This document shows, in pieces, positions 10,419 through 19,070 of a DNA stretch of 64,000 nucleotides. Every line of letters starts with the position of its first letter. Within the stretch, counting starts at the first letter, position 1. Source of the stretch: DASSUW01 sp963811895 (GTDB lineage Bacteria > Actinomycetota > Thermoleophilia > Solirubrobacterales > Solirubrobacteraceae); NCBI GenBank assembly GCA_963811895.1, contig CAWETE010000015.1, positions 62,001 to 126,000 of the forward strand, given 5' to 3'. A program made the translations under genes and the position numbers. A model generated the notes under the pieces. That model was not told the DNA's origin. It was given only the letters and a program-made list of their open reading frames with translations, and did not search any database.

Positions 10419-12076
10419 GCTCGATCACCTTCTGGACGCGGATCGAGCCCTACACCCGGCTCGACGACATCGAGGACGGCCTGCAGGCGCGGCTGCACGA
10501 CCCGCTGTGGCTGCTCGCGCGGCAGTGGCAGACGGGCGAGTTCCACGGCGAGGACGCGGGCACGCCGGTGCAGGCGCGCGTCCGCCTCGAGCGCACGCTG
10601 CCGACTCGCTACCAGGCACGTGGCGGCGCCGCCGAGCCGTATCGCCCGGAGCTCCCGCTCGAGGCGCTCGTCGAGCGCGAAGCCGTGCGCGGTGACGTGC
10701 GCGTCGCCGCCGAAGCCGGGCTGACCTTCCTGAAGATGCTCACGCGCGCGGGTGTCGCCGCCGCGACAAAGACCGCGTTCGTGACCGCGTTTGCGCTCGC
10801 GCCCGCGGACGCCGGCGACGACGCCGCCGGGACCCGCTACCTCTCGATCATGGCCCGGCGTGCGCCGGACGGCTTCCGCGTCTACGACGCGATCGTGGCC
10901 GCCGCCGGCGCGCTCCCCGCCGGGCCGGTCGTACCCGACGCCGACGCGCCGAAGGTCCTTGCGGCCTGTGCGAGCTACCGCGCGTGGTACGAGGCGCGCT
11001 ACTCCACGCCGTCGGCGACCGCCTGGGACGCGGAGCATCTCGAGTACTCGTTCAGGCTCACCGCGCCGACGGACGGCGGCGAGGTGTCGCTGACCGCCGC
11101 GGAGTACCCCGGCGGCACGCTCGACTGGTACGCGTTCGACGCGCTCATGGCGATGATCGGCTTTCCGGTCCCCGTGAAGCGCACAGAGACGGTCGTGCGG
11201 ACCGTGCTGCCCGCGCCCGTGCGCTACCCGGGCATGGCGAGCGACCGGTGGTGGCAGTTCGAGGACGCGCGCGTGAACCTCAACCGCATCGAGGGCGACG
11301 CGGACGACCTGCTGCGACTGGCCCTCGTCGACTTCTCGCTGCTGTACTCGAACGACTGGTTCGTCGTGCCGGTCGATCTCGCGCCCGGCGGCATCTTCTT
11401 CCTCGACTCGGTGGTCGTCACCGACGCGTTCGGCGAGCGCACGATGATCCCGCACTACAGCCGCTCGGAACGCCCCGAGCCCGAGTGGCGGCTGTTCGTC
11501 GTCAGCCCGTTCTACGACATGTTCTTCCTCCCGCCGGTGCTCGCCGACAGCCTGAGCGGCGACCCCGTGGAAGAGGTCCTGCTCATGCGCGACGAGGTTG
11601 CGAACCTGGTCTGGGCCGTCGAGCGCCTCGCGCCGAGCCTCGCCGGCGGCGCGTTCGACCGCGACGCCGCGTATCGCCTGCGGGCGGGCCAGACCCCGGC
11701 CCCCGAGCCCGCGGCGGACGGCGAGGCGCTGCGCTACCGCCTCGCCACGACGGTGCCCGACAACTGGATCCCGTTCACCCCCGTGCGCATCGACCCGTCC
11801 CAACCGCCGGTGAAGCTGCGCCGCGCCAAGGCGTTGCTGGACGAGGGCAGCGGCCCCGGCTTCTCACGTCCGCGCGGCCGCATCCTCGAGCCCGACCGTG
11901 TCGACTTCAGCCTGTACGAGGAGGAGGTGCCGCGCGCCGGCGCGCGCGTCACCCGGTCCTACCAATACGCCCGCTGGGTCGACGGCTCCACCGTGCTCTG
12001 GCTCGGCCGGCGCAAGGGCGCGGGGCGCGGCGAGGGTTCCTCCGGGCTGCGCTTCGACAGCCTCGAGGACCCCTAG
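10415..12076 (+). CDS. 553-aa uncharacterised protein, last gene of the operon
   Basis: GTG start inside GTGA (10415-10418), coupled to the preceding gene; stop TAG at 12074-12076. The N-terminus reads FWTRIEPYTRLDDIEDGL followed by HDPLWLLARQWQTGEFHGED, a hallmark of a conserved hypothetical family I have seen but cannot name. Later motifs include GMASDRWWQFEDARVNLNR and LLYSNDWFVVPVDLAPGG. Trp-rich, soluble, without signal peptide. No paired gene follows on this strand, so the operon appears to end here. Confidence 0.85.
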   Translation: MSSITFWTRIEPYTRLDDIEDGLQARLHDPLWLLARQWQTGEFHGEDAGTPVQARVRLERTLPTRYQARGGAAEPYRPELPLEALVEREAVRGDVRVAAEAGLTFLKMLTRAGVAAATKTAFVTAFALAPADAGDDAAGTRYLSIMARRAPDGFRVYDAIVAAAGALPAGPVVPDADAPKVLAACASYRAWYEARYSTPSATAWDAEHLEYSFRLTAPTDGGEVSLTAAEYPGGTLDWYAFDALMAMIGFPVPVKRTETVVRTVLPAPVRYPGMASDRWWQFEDARVNLNRIEGDADDLLRLALVDFSLLYSNDWFVVPVDLAPGGIFFLDSVVVTDAFGERTMIPHYSRSERPEPEWRLFVVSPFYDMFFLPPVLADSLSGDPVEEVLLMRDEVANLVWAVERLAPSLAGGAFDRDAAYRLRAGQTPAPEPAADGEALRYRLATTVPDNWIPFTPVRIDPSQPPVKLRRAKALLDEGSGPGFSRPRGRILEPDRVDFSLYEEEVPRAGARVTRSYQYARWVDGSTVLWLGRRKGAGRGEGSSGLRFDSLEDP

Positions 12077-12191
12077 CGCCGGCGCCGCTTGATCCGTCGG
12101 TGGGCCTCCCAACAGTCGGACACAGACCTTGCGGGAGTGCGGACACGCGAACGCGTCAACCGCGGTCCGGCGCAGCGTGATCCAGAACGCG

Positions 12192-12226
12192 AAAAGCCCG
12201 CGCGCCTGCCGTGCGAGGGCGCGGCT
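12192..12226 (-). terminator. Probable rho-independent terminator
   Basis: On the minus strand AGCC-GCGCC ... GGCGC-GC-GGGCT forms an imperfect stem followed by TTTT. It sits just past the stop of the small minus-strand gene at 12233 and would end that transcript. Confidence 0.45.
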
Positions 12227-12232
12227 GGCAAG

Positions 12233-12487
12233 TCAGTCCGACGCCTGGACGATCTCCGGACCGGGGCGGTCGAGCGGGACGGCCGTCCATGTGGAGCTGG
12301 TGCGCCTGGCGAGGCCGGCGGACGCGAGTTTGCGCAGCGTCTCTCTCAGCTCGGCCTCGGGAATGTCGAGGTCATTGAGCAGGCGCTTGACCGACCGGCC
12401 CGTCGCCGCGCCGGCCAACCACGTGTACACCTCTCGTCGTTGCCGCGGCTGCCTGTTCAGCGTGGCGGCGTCAGCCCGAGCGATCAT
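12233..12487 (-). CDS. 84-aa small protein, winged-helix-like
   Basis: Start chosen at the ATG at 12487 because AAAGGA lies 8 bases upstream on the minus strand; the longer frame has no ribosome site. The sequence (MIARADAATLNRQPRQRRE..., then VKRLLNDLDIPEAELRETL and LASAGLARR) has the helix-helix-helix pattern of a winged helix-turn-helix in which a repeated target unit is split into blocks by level of stringency (MarR/DprA-type wings). Role unknown; it could be a small DNA-binding regulator. Isolated monocistronic gene with its own terminator. Confidence 0.55.
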   Translation of the reverse strand: MIARADAATLNRQPRQRREVYTWLAGAATGRSVKRLLNDLDIPEAELRETLRKLASAGLARRTSSTWTAVPLDRPGPEIVQASD

Positions 12488-12721
12488 CTGATGGATCCTT
12501 TCCGGCGGTGCTTCCCCGGCCGGTGGCGTTGCTCTCTTCAGCTGAGCGTCGCCACAGGCAACACCGCGAGTTCGCGGCCGGCGCGGCAATCAAGCCGCGG
12601 CCAGCATTGTGCGCAATGATACTAGCGTGCGCCGCAGTGCCTGCTGAAGCTCCGGCGATCGGCTCCGGCCGCTACGACGTGGAGCAGGATCACGAGCGAG
12701 GTGCTGATAGCGGCCGGCGAG

Positions 12722-14536
12722 CTAGCAGATGGCGGTGAACGCCGCGACGTTGTTCGTCTCGTCGCTTTCGTCGACCTTGGAGCGCGAGTCGGCGGTCGCT
12801 TGGTGCGTTGCTTCGCACGCGAGCGAGTAGGTGCGGGTCTGCGAGGCTCCCGCGGCGAGCCCCGAGAACGCGAAGTCTCCGACCTCGGCGAGCGTGACGG
12901 TGAAGGCGCTGGCGGGAGCGGCGCCTTGGTTCCGGACGGTGAACTCGCTGAGAGTGAAGTTGCTGATCACCAGATCCGGCTTGCCGGTCGGTGGAGACGG
13001 TTGAGGTGGTGTCGGGGACGGCGTCGGCGGGGATGGCGGCGGCTCGATCCACCGAGAGCACGACACCTCGTCGTTGAAGCGCCGCACTGCGCCGGAGCCG
13101 TCGCCGAACTTGGGATCTCTGGCCGGGAAGCCGGTGCCGATCAGATCGACGGTGCGGCCACGACAGCCACTCTTGTGGCGGAAGAGGCGATAGCGCGCGC
13201 CGCTCGGGAGGCACCATCTTGCAGCCGAGCTCTTGTCCTCAAAGCCCTCGACTCGGTCGTAGTTCTCGTAGTTGCGAAGGCCGCGGTCCAGGTAGTCGAT
13301 CATCACGCCGCGATCACCGTCGAAGCCGGTGTCGTCATAGAGCTCCACCCAGGAATCGAGGATGCTGGTGCAGCTCGATCGGTGCGGCGCGGGACGAAAC
13401 TCCTCCGCCTTGACGCTCCCTCCTGGTCCGTCGTTGTCGTGCTCGGTGCCGTAGAGCATCAGTCCGCCGCTGGGCGTCACGTATACGCCACCCGCGGCGT
13501 CGAGGTTGCATTGCGCGCCGCCGGGGAATCCGCAGTACAGGTGTCGCGAGGCGATCTTGCGAATGCGCGGCGTACGCGGAGTGCGCTCAAGCCTGAAGAG
13601 ATCGGCGAAGTCGCTCCCTGGGCCGCCAGCCGCGTTCCGGTGCGTGCCGATCAAGTAGAGGGTTCCCTTGGCGTCGGCGACGAGCCCCAGGTTCTGATAG
13701 TTGCCGAACTCGCTGTCGCCACCCACCAGCTCGCTCTCCCTCCAGGTTGCGACGTGGTCAAAGCGCGGATTGGTAAGACCGGTGCCCACGCGCGAGAGAT
13801 AGAAGTCGAGCGTGTTGGCGTTCGCGCCGCCTACGATCAGGAGGTAGCGCCCGTCGCGCAGCTTTGCGATCGAGACTGTGCCCGCACCCTTGACCCCGGT
13901 GGCGTGCGGAAGCATGCCGGTCCGGCGCGGACGCCGCGGGTCCGCGAGATCCCAGAAGACGACGCGCGAGCGCGAACCCTCCTCGAGACCCACGACGACG
14001 AACTGGCCGACCGACTGGATCCCGCCGGAATGGTCGAAGCCGGGGTCTGAGCGGACCACCTCCACCACGCGGTCACCAGCGGGCGGCCGCCGTTGGTCGG
14101 AGCGAGCAGCGATCCGGTTCGAGCGAAAGCGCTCACCGGAGCCGTCGCGCGAGGCCATCGCGACGACCACGAAGCTCACGTTCTTCCCGGAGCGCGACAC
14201 CGCGAGGAAGCGCCCCTGGTTCGCCGTCAGCCGCTGCACCCCCTGCCAGTGCTTGCTCATGCTCACATCCGGCGCCGGGCCCATACGAAACCCGAGCAGG
14301 TCGCCGTGGTCGCGCAGCCTACGAAACTGGGACATCAACGTGCGCACAGGCGGGTTGCAGTCCCGTGCGCCCCACTGGCACGACACGTCCGCGGCAAAGC
14401 CGCCCTGCGCAGCGTCCACCCCGGTCCGCGCGCCGCCCGCGGGAGCGGACGCGACCACCAGTACCAGCGCACCGGCCGCTGCAACGCCCCAGAGGCAGCG
14501 AACGATTGGCTTATGCGCTCCCATCCCGCCGAGCAT
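12722..14536 (-). CDS. 604-aa secreted protein with crystallin-like and CARDB domains
   Basis: An N-terminal signal peptide (hydrophobic CLWGVAAAGALVLVVASAP) predicts export. Residues about 60-370 contain a beta-propeller-like region (TVSIAKLRDGRYLLIVGG, GTLYLIGTHRN). About 385-465 resembles a beta/gamma-crystallin or peptidase-inhibitor I36 fold (WVELYDDTGFDGDRGVM, conserved Cys). A proline/serine/threonine linker (PPPSPPTPSPTPPQPSPP) precedes a C-terminal CARDB-type adhesion domain (PDLVISNFTLSEF ... VDESDETNN). The start is ambiguous between 14536 and an in-frame ATG at 14524. Base composition is somewhat less GC-rich than the neighbours, which may point to acquisition. Likely a cell-surface or secreted binding protein; ligand unknown. 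Confidence 0.75.
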   Translation of the reverse strand: MLGGMGAHKPIVRCLWGVAAAGALVLVVASAPAGGARTGVDAAQGGFAADVSCQWGARDCNPPVRTLMSQFRRLRDHGDLLGFRMGPAPDVSMSKHWQGVQRLTANQGRFLAVSRSGKNVSFVVVAMASRDGSGERFRSNRIAARSDQRRPPAGDRVVEVVRSDPGFDHSGGIQSVGQFVVVGLEEGSRSRVVFWDLADPRRPRRTGMLPHATGVKGAGTVSIAKLRDGRYLLIVGGANANTLDFYLSRVGTGLTNPRFDHVATWRESELVGGDSEFGNYQNLGLVADAKGTLYLIGTHRNAAGGPGSDFADLFRLERTPRTPRIRKIASRHLYCGFPGGAQCNLDAAGGVYVTPSGGLMLYGTEHDNDGPGGSVKAEEFRPAPHRSSCTSILDSWVELYDDTGFDGDRGVMIDYLDRGLRNYENYDRVEGFEDKSSAARWCLPSGARYRLFRHKSGCRGRTVDLIGTGFPARDPKFGDGSGAVRRFNDEVSCSRWIEPPPSPPTPSPTPPQPSPPTGKPDLVISNFTLSEFTVRNQGAAPASAFTVTLAEVGDFAFSGLAAGASQTRTYSLACEATHQATADSRSKVDESDETNNVAAFTAIC

Positions 14537-14723
14537 CCCAACAGCGCGACCGCATGGTCAAGCCGGTGCTCGAAGCTCGTCCGCGCGGCGCCGGGCGTCG
14601 GGGTCGGAAACCCACGTGGTGCAGCGCGCGTCGATAGGACCCACGGGTTGGGCAACGATCGCCAACGGTCCTCGAGATCGGGTCAACGTGAACTCTGGAG
14701 TTCCCCCTTTTTGGTGATCACGT

Positions 14724-15059
14724 CTAGGGCTGCCGGTCGTGTTCCTCGACGGCGGTGACGTTGAAGGCCTTGTCGACCTTGACCTCGACCTCGGTGCCGT
14801 CGGACTTGCGGATGTGCGCCTCGTAGACGCCACCTTCGTCAGTCTCGACGCGCAGTACCGTGCCTGAGACCTTGGCGAGCGCGGCCTGCTTGACCTTGGC
14901 GGCCGTGGCGCCGGTCAGCGCCGTCTCGTTCGGGCGGCCGCCGCCTCTGGTGTCGCTCGGGCTGGGGTCGGACGCGGCGCCGGCGATGGCTGTCCCGGCG
15001 AGCGCGGCCGCGCCGATGGCGGCGGCGGCGGTGAGGGTGTGTCTGATCCTGTTGGACAA
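14724..15059 (-). CDS. Secreted PepSY-domain protein (111 aa)
   Basis: Signal peptide (SNRIRHTLTAAAAIGAAALAG, cleavage near AIAGAAS) followed by one PepSY-type domain at about 45-105: ALAKVSGTVLRVETDEGGV, YEAHIRKSDGTEVEVKVDK and FNVTAVEE. PepSY domains are small extracytoplasmic modules, often encoded beside two-component systems in actinobacteria. Here the gene is divergent from an OmpR-type regulator 226 bp away, and the space between holds a long inverted repeat, so regulation by that protein is plausible. Monocistronic. Confidence 0.8.
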   Translation of the reverse strand: MSNRIRHTLTAAAAIGAAALAGTAIAGAASDPSPSDTRGGGRPNETALTGATAAKVKQAALAKVSGTVLRVETDEGGVYEAHIRKSDGTEVEVKVDKAFNVTAVEEHDRQP

Positions 15060-15125
15060 AGTCGATCCTTTCCGTGGTGCGGTGGCTCGATGATCGGCCC
15101 GGTTGCTGGGGCGGTCCCGAGAGCC

Positions 15126-15242
15126 GGCTGGGAATTCCCTGAGATCGATGTCGCCGGCGTCTTCTTCCAGTTGACAGGCAAGCTGGCAACCCGCGCGTCA
15201 CCTGCGGGTAAACATGGCCGCGGTCTCAGGGAACTCCCAGCC
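15126..15242. promoter_or_regulatory. Near-perfect 19-bp inverted repeat in the PepSY/regulator divergent promoter
   Basis: GGCTGGGAATTCCCTGAGA at 15126-15144 is matched, with one mismatch, by its inverted copy at 15224-15242, 79 bp away. The left arm contains the perfect palindrome GGGAATTCCC. A TTGACA hexamer lies between the arms at 15171-15176. The arrangement fits two operator sites about 98 bp centre to centre that could bind the adjacent OmpR-type regulator and control both genes. Confidence 0.5.
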
Positions 15243-15285
15243 TCCACACAGGCTCAGCTGACGCTTCCGGGCTTGACTGGCGCGC

Positions 15286-15939
15286 ATGCGGATCCTGCTC
15301 TGCGAGGACGAGGCTGCGGTCGCCGCGGCCATCGCGCGCGGCCTGCAACGGCACGGCGCCGCGGTCGACGTCGTGGGCGACGGCGCCGACGCCCTGCACC
15401 ACGCGCGCGTGTATCGCTACGACGTAATCGTGCTGGACCGCGGCCTGCCGGACGTCAGCGGCGACGACGTCTGCCGGGCGCTGAACGCGGAGCAGCCCGC
15501 GACCAAGGTGCTGATGCTCACGGCGGCCGCCACCGTCGACGAGATCGTCGAGGGCCTGCGCCTCGGCGCCGACGACTACCTGTCCAAGCCGTTCCGCTTC
15601 GACGAACTCGTGGCGCGCATCCACGCGCTGGCGCGCCGCGCGGAACCCGCCCGCCCGGCGGTCATGCGGCGCGGCGACATCGAGCTCGATCCGGCGCGCC
15701 GCACGGCGACCCTGTCGGGTCGGCCGCTCGATCTCACTCCGAAGGAGTTCGGGGTGCTCGAGGCGCTCATGGCCGCCGACGGCGCGGTGGTCAGCGCGGG
15801 CGAGTTGCTCGAGCGCGTGTGGGACGCGAATGCCGACCCCTTCACCAACACGGTCCGCATGACCTTGATGAAGCTCCGCCGCAAGCTCGGCGAGCCCGCC
15901 GCAATCCGCACGGTCCAGGGCGCCGGGTACGTGCTCTGA
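15286..15939 (+). CDS. OmpR-family response regulator (217 aa)
   Basis: Receiver domain at 1-112 with acidic pair E7/D8, phospho-acceptor D51 (YDVIVLDRGLPD), and the SKPF lysine; winged-helix DNA-binding domain at about 125-217 (ELDPARRTATLSGRPLDLTP, FTNTVRMTLMKLRRKLG, IRTVQGAGYVL). Normal length for the family. Usually a histidine kinase gene follows; here the next frame is instead a damaged periplasmic adaptor, so the regulator is an orphan. It probably responds to a kinase encoded elsewhere and may control the divergent PepSY gene. There is no clear ribosome site before the ATG, so translation may be leaderless. Confidence 0.9.
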   Translation: MRILLCEDEAAVAAAIARGLQRHGAAVDVVGDGADALHHARVYRYDVIVLDRGLPDVSGDDVCRALNAEQPATKVLMLTAAATVDEIVEGLRLGADDYLSKPFRFDELVARIHALARRAEPARPAVMRRGDIELDPARRTATLSGRPLDLTPKEFGVLEALMAADGAVVSAGELLERVWDANADPFTNTVRMTLMKLRRKLGEPAAIRTVQGAGYVL

Positions 15940-16018
15940 CGCGCGACCTCCTCAGCGGGCTCTAAGCCGCGTGGGCGACAGTCGCGGCACGGAAGGCCAC
16001 GAGCCTGGAGGTCGATGC

Positions 16019-16462
16019 ATGCGGATCCGTCGGCGGCCACGCGCCGCCGCGACGGGTGTCCGCGCGCGCCGACAGAACGCGCGCATTGCCACGGCGGCGC
16101 TGATGGGCGTCGTCGTCCTCGCGCTGATCGGCTCGGTGGCCTCGCGCCGGATCCGCTCGCCGGCGCGGATCGCGGCCGAGACCGCGCCACCGGAGCCGTC
16201 GCTCGTCGGCGCGCGGGTCGAGCGGCGGGCGCTGGCCACCGAGGTCATCGTGCGCGGCACCGTCCGCTACGGCGCGCCGCAGGAGGTCGTGCTCCCGCTG
16301 TCGGCGCTGAAGACGACCTCGTCGGTGATCTCCCGCGTCCCGAAACCGGGCGACCGGCTCCGCGCGGGCAACGTCGCACTCGTCGTCTCGGGCCGGCCCT
16401 CTTCGTCGTCGGCGGGGCGACGGCGATGCACCGCGACCTGGGGCCCGGCTCCGACCCAGTAA
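16019..16462 (+). pseudogene. Frameshifted and truncated periplasmic adaptor (HlyD/peptidoglycan-binding type)
   Basis: Start at the ATG at 16019, with GGAGG 7 bases upstream. A membrane anchor (IATAALMGVVVLALIGSVAS) precedes a barrel-like segment (RALATEVIVRGTVRYGAPQE, then SALKTTSSVISRVPKPGDRL). After VVSGRP the frame is lost: the +1 frame continues LFVVGGATAMHRDLGPGSD, which is what homologous adaptors contain before a peptidoglycan-binding domain. One base is missing near 16398. The rest of the protein and any partner MacB-type transporter are absent. It was probably once the downstream gene of the OmpR-type regulator. Confidence 0.6.
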
Positions 16463-16643
16463 CCGCACAGCCAGTGGGAGGCCGGTCGCAATCCAGCCCG
16501 CGTCGACTTGCCTTCGCGAGCGGCATCGGCGCGCGCGCTAACGCGACCAGTCGACAGCGACACGCCTCGATGCGGTGGACACGGTAGGCGACGTTGGCGT
16601 GCAGCACGGTTGGCACCCCTCGTGGCGTGGGGCGTTCGAGTCC

Positions 16644-16673
16644 AGCCGCTCCGCTCCGTCCGGGGCGGCTTTC
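16644..16673 (+). terminator. Probable rho-independent terminator
   Basis: AGCCGCTCCG and CGGGGCGGCT pair as a 10-bp stem with one G-T pair and a 7-base loop, followed by TTT. It would isolate the operon at 16760 from the regulator/adaptor remnant upstream. Confidence 0.5.
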
Positions 16674-16759
16674 CGGAGTGACTCACATCTGACAGCCAGG
16701 TTTCATCCCTCGCGGGCGTGGCGAGACCTGGGGAAAGGTCCGAAGCCACCGGAGGCCCC

Positions 16760-17152
16760 ATGTCGACCCACGCAGCCGTCACCGTGAATCGCCAACAGGA
16801 CGAGGTCAGGGGTCTCTGGAACGACCCGGAGTACCGATCGCGGTACGTGATGGACCTGGGCCCGACGATCTCGTTCGTCGACGCGCCGGGTGATCGGGGA
16901 ACCGAGATCCACGTCGAGCTCTCCGGGTCGGGCGACGCCGCGAGCAAGCTCCCGTCGCCGTTCCAGAAGCTGGTCAGCGCGCCGACAATGGCCAAGGTGA
17001 AGGACGAGCTGCGGCGCTTCAAGGCGCGAGTGGAGACCGGCGAGATCCCACGCTCGGACTCGACGCCCGAGGGCGAGAGCGCCGAGCGCAAGCTCAAGCA
17101 GCGTCCCGCCCAGCCGCTGCCCGAGTCCGAGCTCGCGAAGGCGGGTGCGTGA
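16760..17152 (+). CDS. SRPBCC-like (cyclase/dehydrase) small protein, 130 aa
   Basis: Start at the ATG at 16760, with GGAGG four bases upstream. The protein reads MSTHAAVTVNRQQDEVRGLW, then YVMDLGPTISFVDAPGDRG and TEIHVELSGSG, consistent with a short START/SRPBCC-type fold that has an extended charged C-terminus. Such genes often sit directly before zinc-dependent alcohol dehydrogenases in actinobacteria. Its TGA overlaps the ATG of the dehydrogenase (TGATG), so the two are translationally coupled. Biochemical role unknown. Confidence 0.7.
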   Translation: MSTHAAVTVNRQQDEVRGLWNDPEYRSRYVMDLGPTISFVDAPGDRGTEIHVELSGSGDAASKLPSPFQKLVSAPTMAKVKDELRRFKARVETGEIPRSDSTPEGESAERKLKQRPAQPLPESELAKAGA

Positions 17153-18330
17153 TGCGCGCCAACGTGTGGTCGGGCCGAAACACCGTCCAGGTCGAGAACG
17201 TCCCGGACCCGAAGATCCTCAACGATCGCGACGCCATCGTGAAGATCACCTCCACGGCGATCTGCGGGTCCGACCTGCATCTCTACGACGGCTACATCCC
17301 GACGATGAAGAAGGGCGACATCCTCGGCCACGAGTTCATGGGCGAGGTCGTCGAGACCGGCCGCGGCGTGCAGAACCTGCAGGCCGGTGACCGGGTCGTC
17401 GTCCCGTTCCCGATCGCGTGCGGCAACTGCTGGCACTGCCAGAACGAGCTCTACTCGCTCTGCGAGAACTCGAATCCGAACGCCGGGATCGCCGAGAAGA
17501 TGTTCGGGCACCCGACGTGCGGCATCTTCGGCTACTCGCACATCACCGGCGGTTACGCGGGCGGTCAGGCCGAATACGCGCGCGTGCCGTTCGCCGATGT
17601 CGGGCCACTCAAGCTCGAGGACGACCTCCCGGACGAGCAGGTCCTCTTCCTCTCGGACATCTTCCCGACGGGCTTCATGGGCGCGGACTTCTGCGACATC
17701 AAGGGCGGGGAGGTCATCGCCGTGTTCGGCGCCGGCCCGGTCGGCCAGTTCGCGATCGCCAGCGCGGTGATGCTCGGCGCCGAGCGCGTCATCGCGATCG
17801 ACCAGTACGACTACCGGCTCACCATGGCGACCAACCGGGCCGGGGCCACGGACGTCATCAACTTCGCCGAGAACCCGGACGTCGTCGAGCAGCTCAAGGT
17901 GCTGACCGGCGGGCGTGGCCCGGACGCGGTCATCGACGCCGTCGGGATGGAGGCCGCGCACGGGCACGGCGCCGTGCACGCGGTCGACCGCGTCAAGCAG
18001 GCCACGCGCCTCGAGAGCGACCGCGGCCATGCGCTGCGGGACGCCATCCTCGCGTGCCGGCCGGGCGGGATCGTCTCGGTCATCGGCGTCTACGGCGGGC
18101 TGATGGACAAGTTCCCCACCGGCGCCCTGATGAACAAGGGCCTGACGCTCAGGGCGGGTCAGTGCCACGTCCAGCGCTACCTGAAGCCGCTGTACGAGCG
18201 GATCCGCAACGGCGACATCGACCCGAGCTTCGTCGTCACGCACCGGCTCGAGCTCGGCAAGGCGCCGGACGCCTACGAGACGTTCAAGCACAAGCTCGAC
18301 GACTGCGTGAAGGTCGTCCTCAAGCCCTGA
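17152..18330 (+). CDS. Zinc-dependent alcohol dehydrogenase (392 aa)
   Basis: Medium-chain dehydrogenase of the formaldehyde-dehydrogenase-like type. Catalytic zinc residues are visible in ICGSDLHLYDG (Cys) and GHEFMGEV (His, Glu); the structural zinc loop is CGNCWHCQNELYSLC; the NAD(P) Rossmann motif is VAVFGAGPVGQFA-like at about residues 184-195. The insertion before GHALRDAILACRPGG is typical of the subgroup. The ATG at 17152 overlaps the upstream stop; an in-frame GTG one codon earlier is less likely. It probably oxidises an alcohol or a thiol adduct of an aldehyde; the substrate cannot be told. Third gene of the operon follows 14 bp downstream. Confidence 0.9.
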   Translation: MRANVWSGRNTVQVENVPDPKILNDRDAIVKITSTAICGSDLHLYDGYIPTMKKGDILGHEFMGEVVETGRGVQNLQAGDRVVVPFPIACGNCWHCQNELYSLCENSNPNAGIAEKMFGHPTCGIFGYSHITGGYAGGQAEYARVPFADVGPLKLEDDLPDEQVLFLSDIFPTGFMGADFCDIKGGEVIAVFGAGPVGQFAIASAVMLGAERVIAIDQYDYRLTMATNRAGATDVINFAENPDVVEQLKVLTGGRGPDAVIDAVGMEAAHGHGAVHAVDRVKQATRLESDRGHALRDAILACRPGGIVSVIGVYGGLMDKFPTGALMNKGLTLRAGQCHVQRYLKPLYERIRNGDIDPSFVVTHRLELGKAPDAYETFKHKLDDCVKVVLKP

Positions 18331-18344
18331 AAGGAGGACCGGAG

Positions 18345-18809
18345 ATGCCCATGCCACCACGGCCGGTCGACGCGACGCTGCATGGCGTCGTCGACTACAC
18401 CGCCGGAGCGTTCCTGATGACCGCGTTCCCGAAGGTCGCCGGGATCGAGGGGACGCGAGCGGCCAGCCAGATCCGGCGGGCCGGCGCGATCCACGCCGGC
18501 TACAGCACACTGACCGACTACCCGCTCGGCGTGGTCAAGGTGCTCCCGTTCCAGGCCCACCTGGCACTCGATGCGGTCGGAGCCGTCGCGCTGGCGGCGA
18601 CGCCGTTCGTCACCGGGCAGTTCCGGAAGGGCCGGCGCCACTGGATCCCGCACGTGGCCCTGTGCCTCTTCGAGCTCGCCTCGCTCGCGCTCACCGATCC
18701 GACCGGCCGCGGGGACTTCCACGGGGACGTCGAGTCGGTACGCGAGGCCAACATGGAGGATCCCCACCGCAAGATCTACAACGGCGGGCGAGCGGTGGCC
18801 CGGGCCTGA
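18345..18809 (+). CDS. Small membrane protein, 154 aa
   Basis: The start at 18345 is preceded by AAGGAGG. It has hydrophobic segments at about 15-30 (VDYTAGAFLMTAFP), 62-85 (HLALDAVGAVALAATPFV) and 97-115 (IPHVALCLFELASLALT), with a conserved DATLHGVVDYTAG start, a family seen near zinc alcohol dehydrogenases and stress genes. Function unknown. It forms an operon with the two genes upstream. Confidence 0.7.
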   Translation: MPMPPRPVDATLHGVVDYTAGAFLMTAFPKVAGIEGTRAASQIRRAGAIHAGYSTLTDYPLGVVKVLPFQAHLALDAVGAVALAATPFVTGQFRKGRRHWIPHVALCLFELASLALTDPTGRGDFHGDVESVREANMEDPHRKIYNGGRAVARA

Positions 18810-19020
18810 TCAGCCGAGACCCTTTGATCCGTGGTCAGGGCCCGAGTGCCCTCCGCTGGTTGGGGCCTGGCACCGGTCGCCGCAACGCGAACCGTAGTCA
18901 GCACTCTGGACTGTTGCTACCGGCTTGCGTCGAGGTCCACCGCAGTGGGCACGTCATGTTGCCACGGCGGACGGCATCGACGGCTCGATCGCCTCCGGCA
19001 ATGGCGGCGGGCGACGCGGA

Positions 19021-19058
19021 CTCCCGGCCGGCCGGCTCGAGGCTGGCGCGGCCGGGAG
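19021..19058 (-). terminator. Perfect 10-bp inverted repeat, probable terminator
   Basis: CTCCCGGCCG (19021-19030) and CGGCCGGGAG (19049-19058) form a strong hairpin just past the stop of the minus-strand gene at 19071. There is no U tract, so termination would have to be of the tract-less actinobacterial kind. Confidence 0.4.
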
Positions 19059-19070
19059 CGTCTGCGTTTC

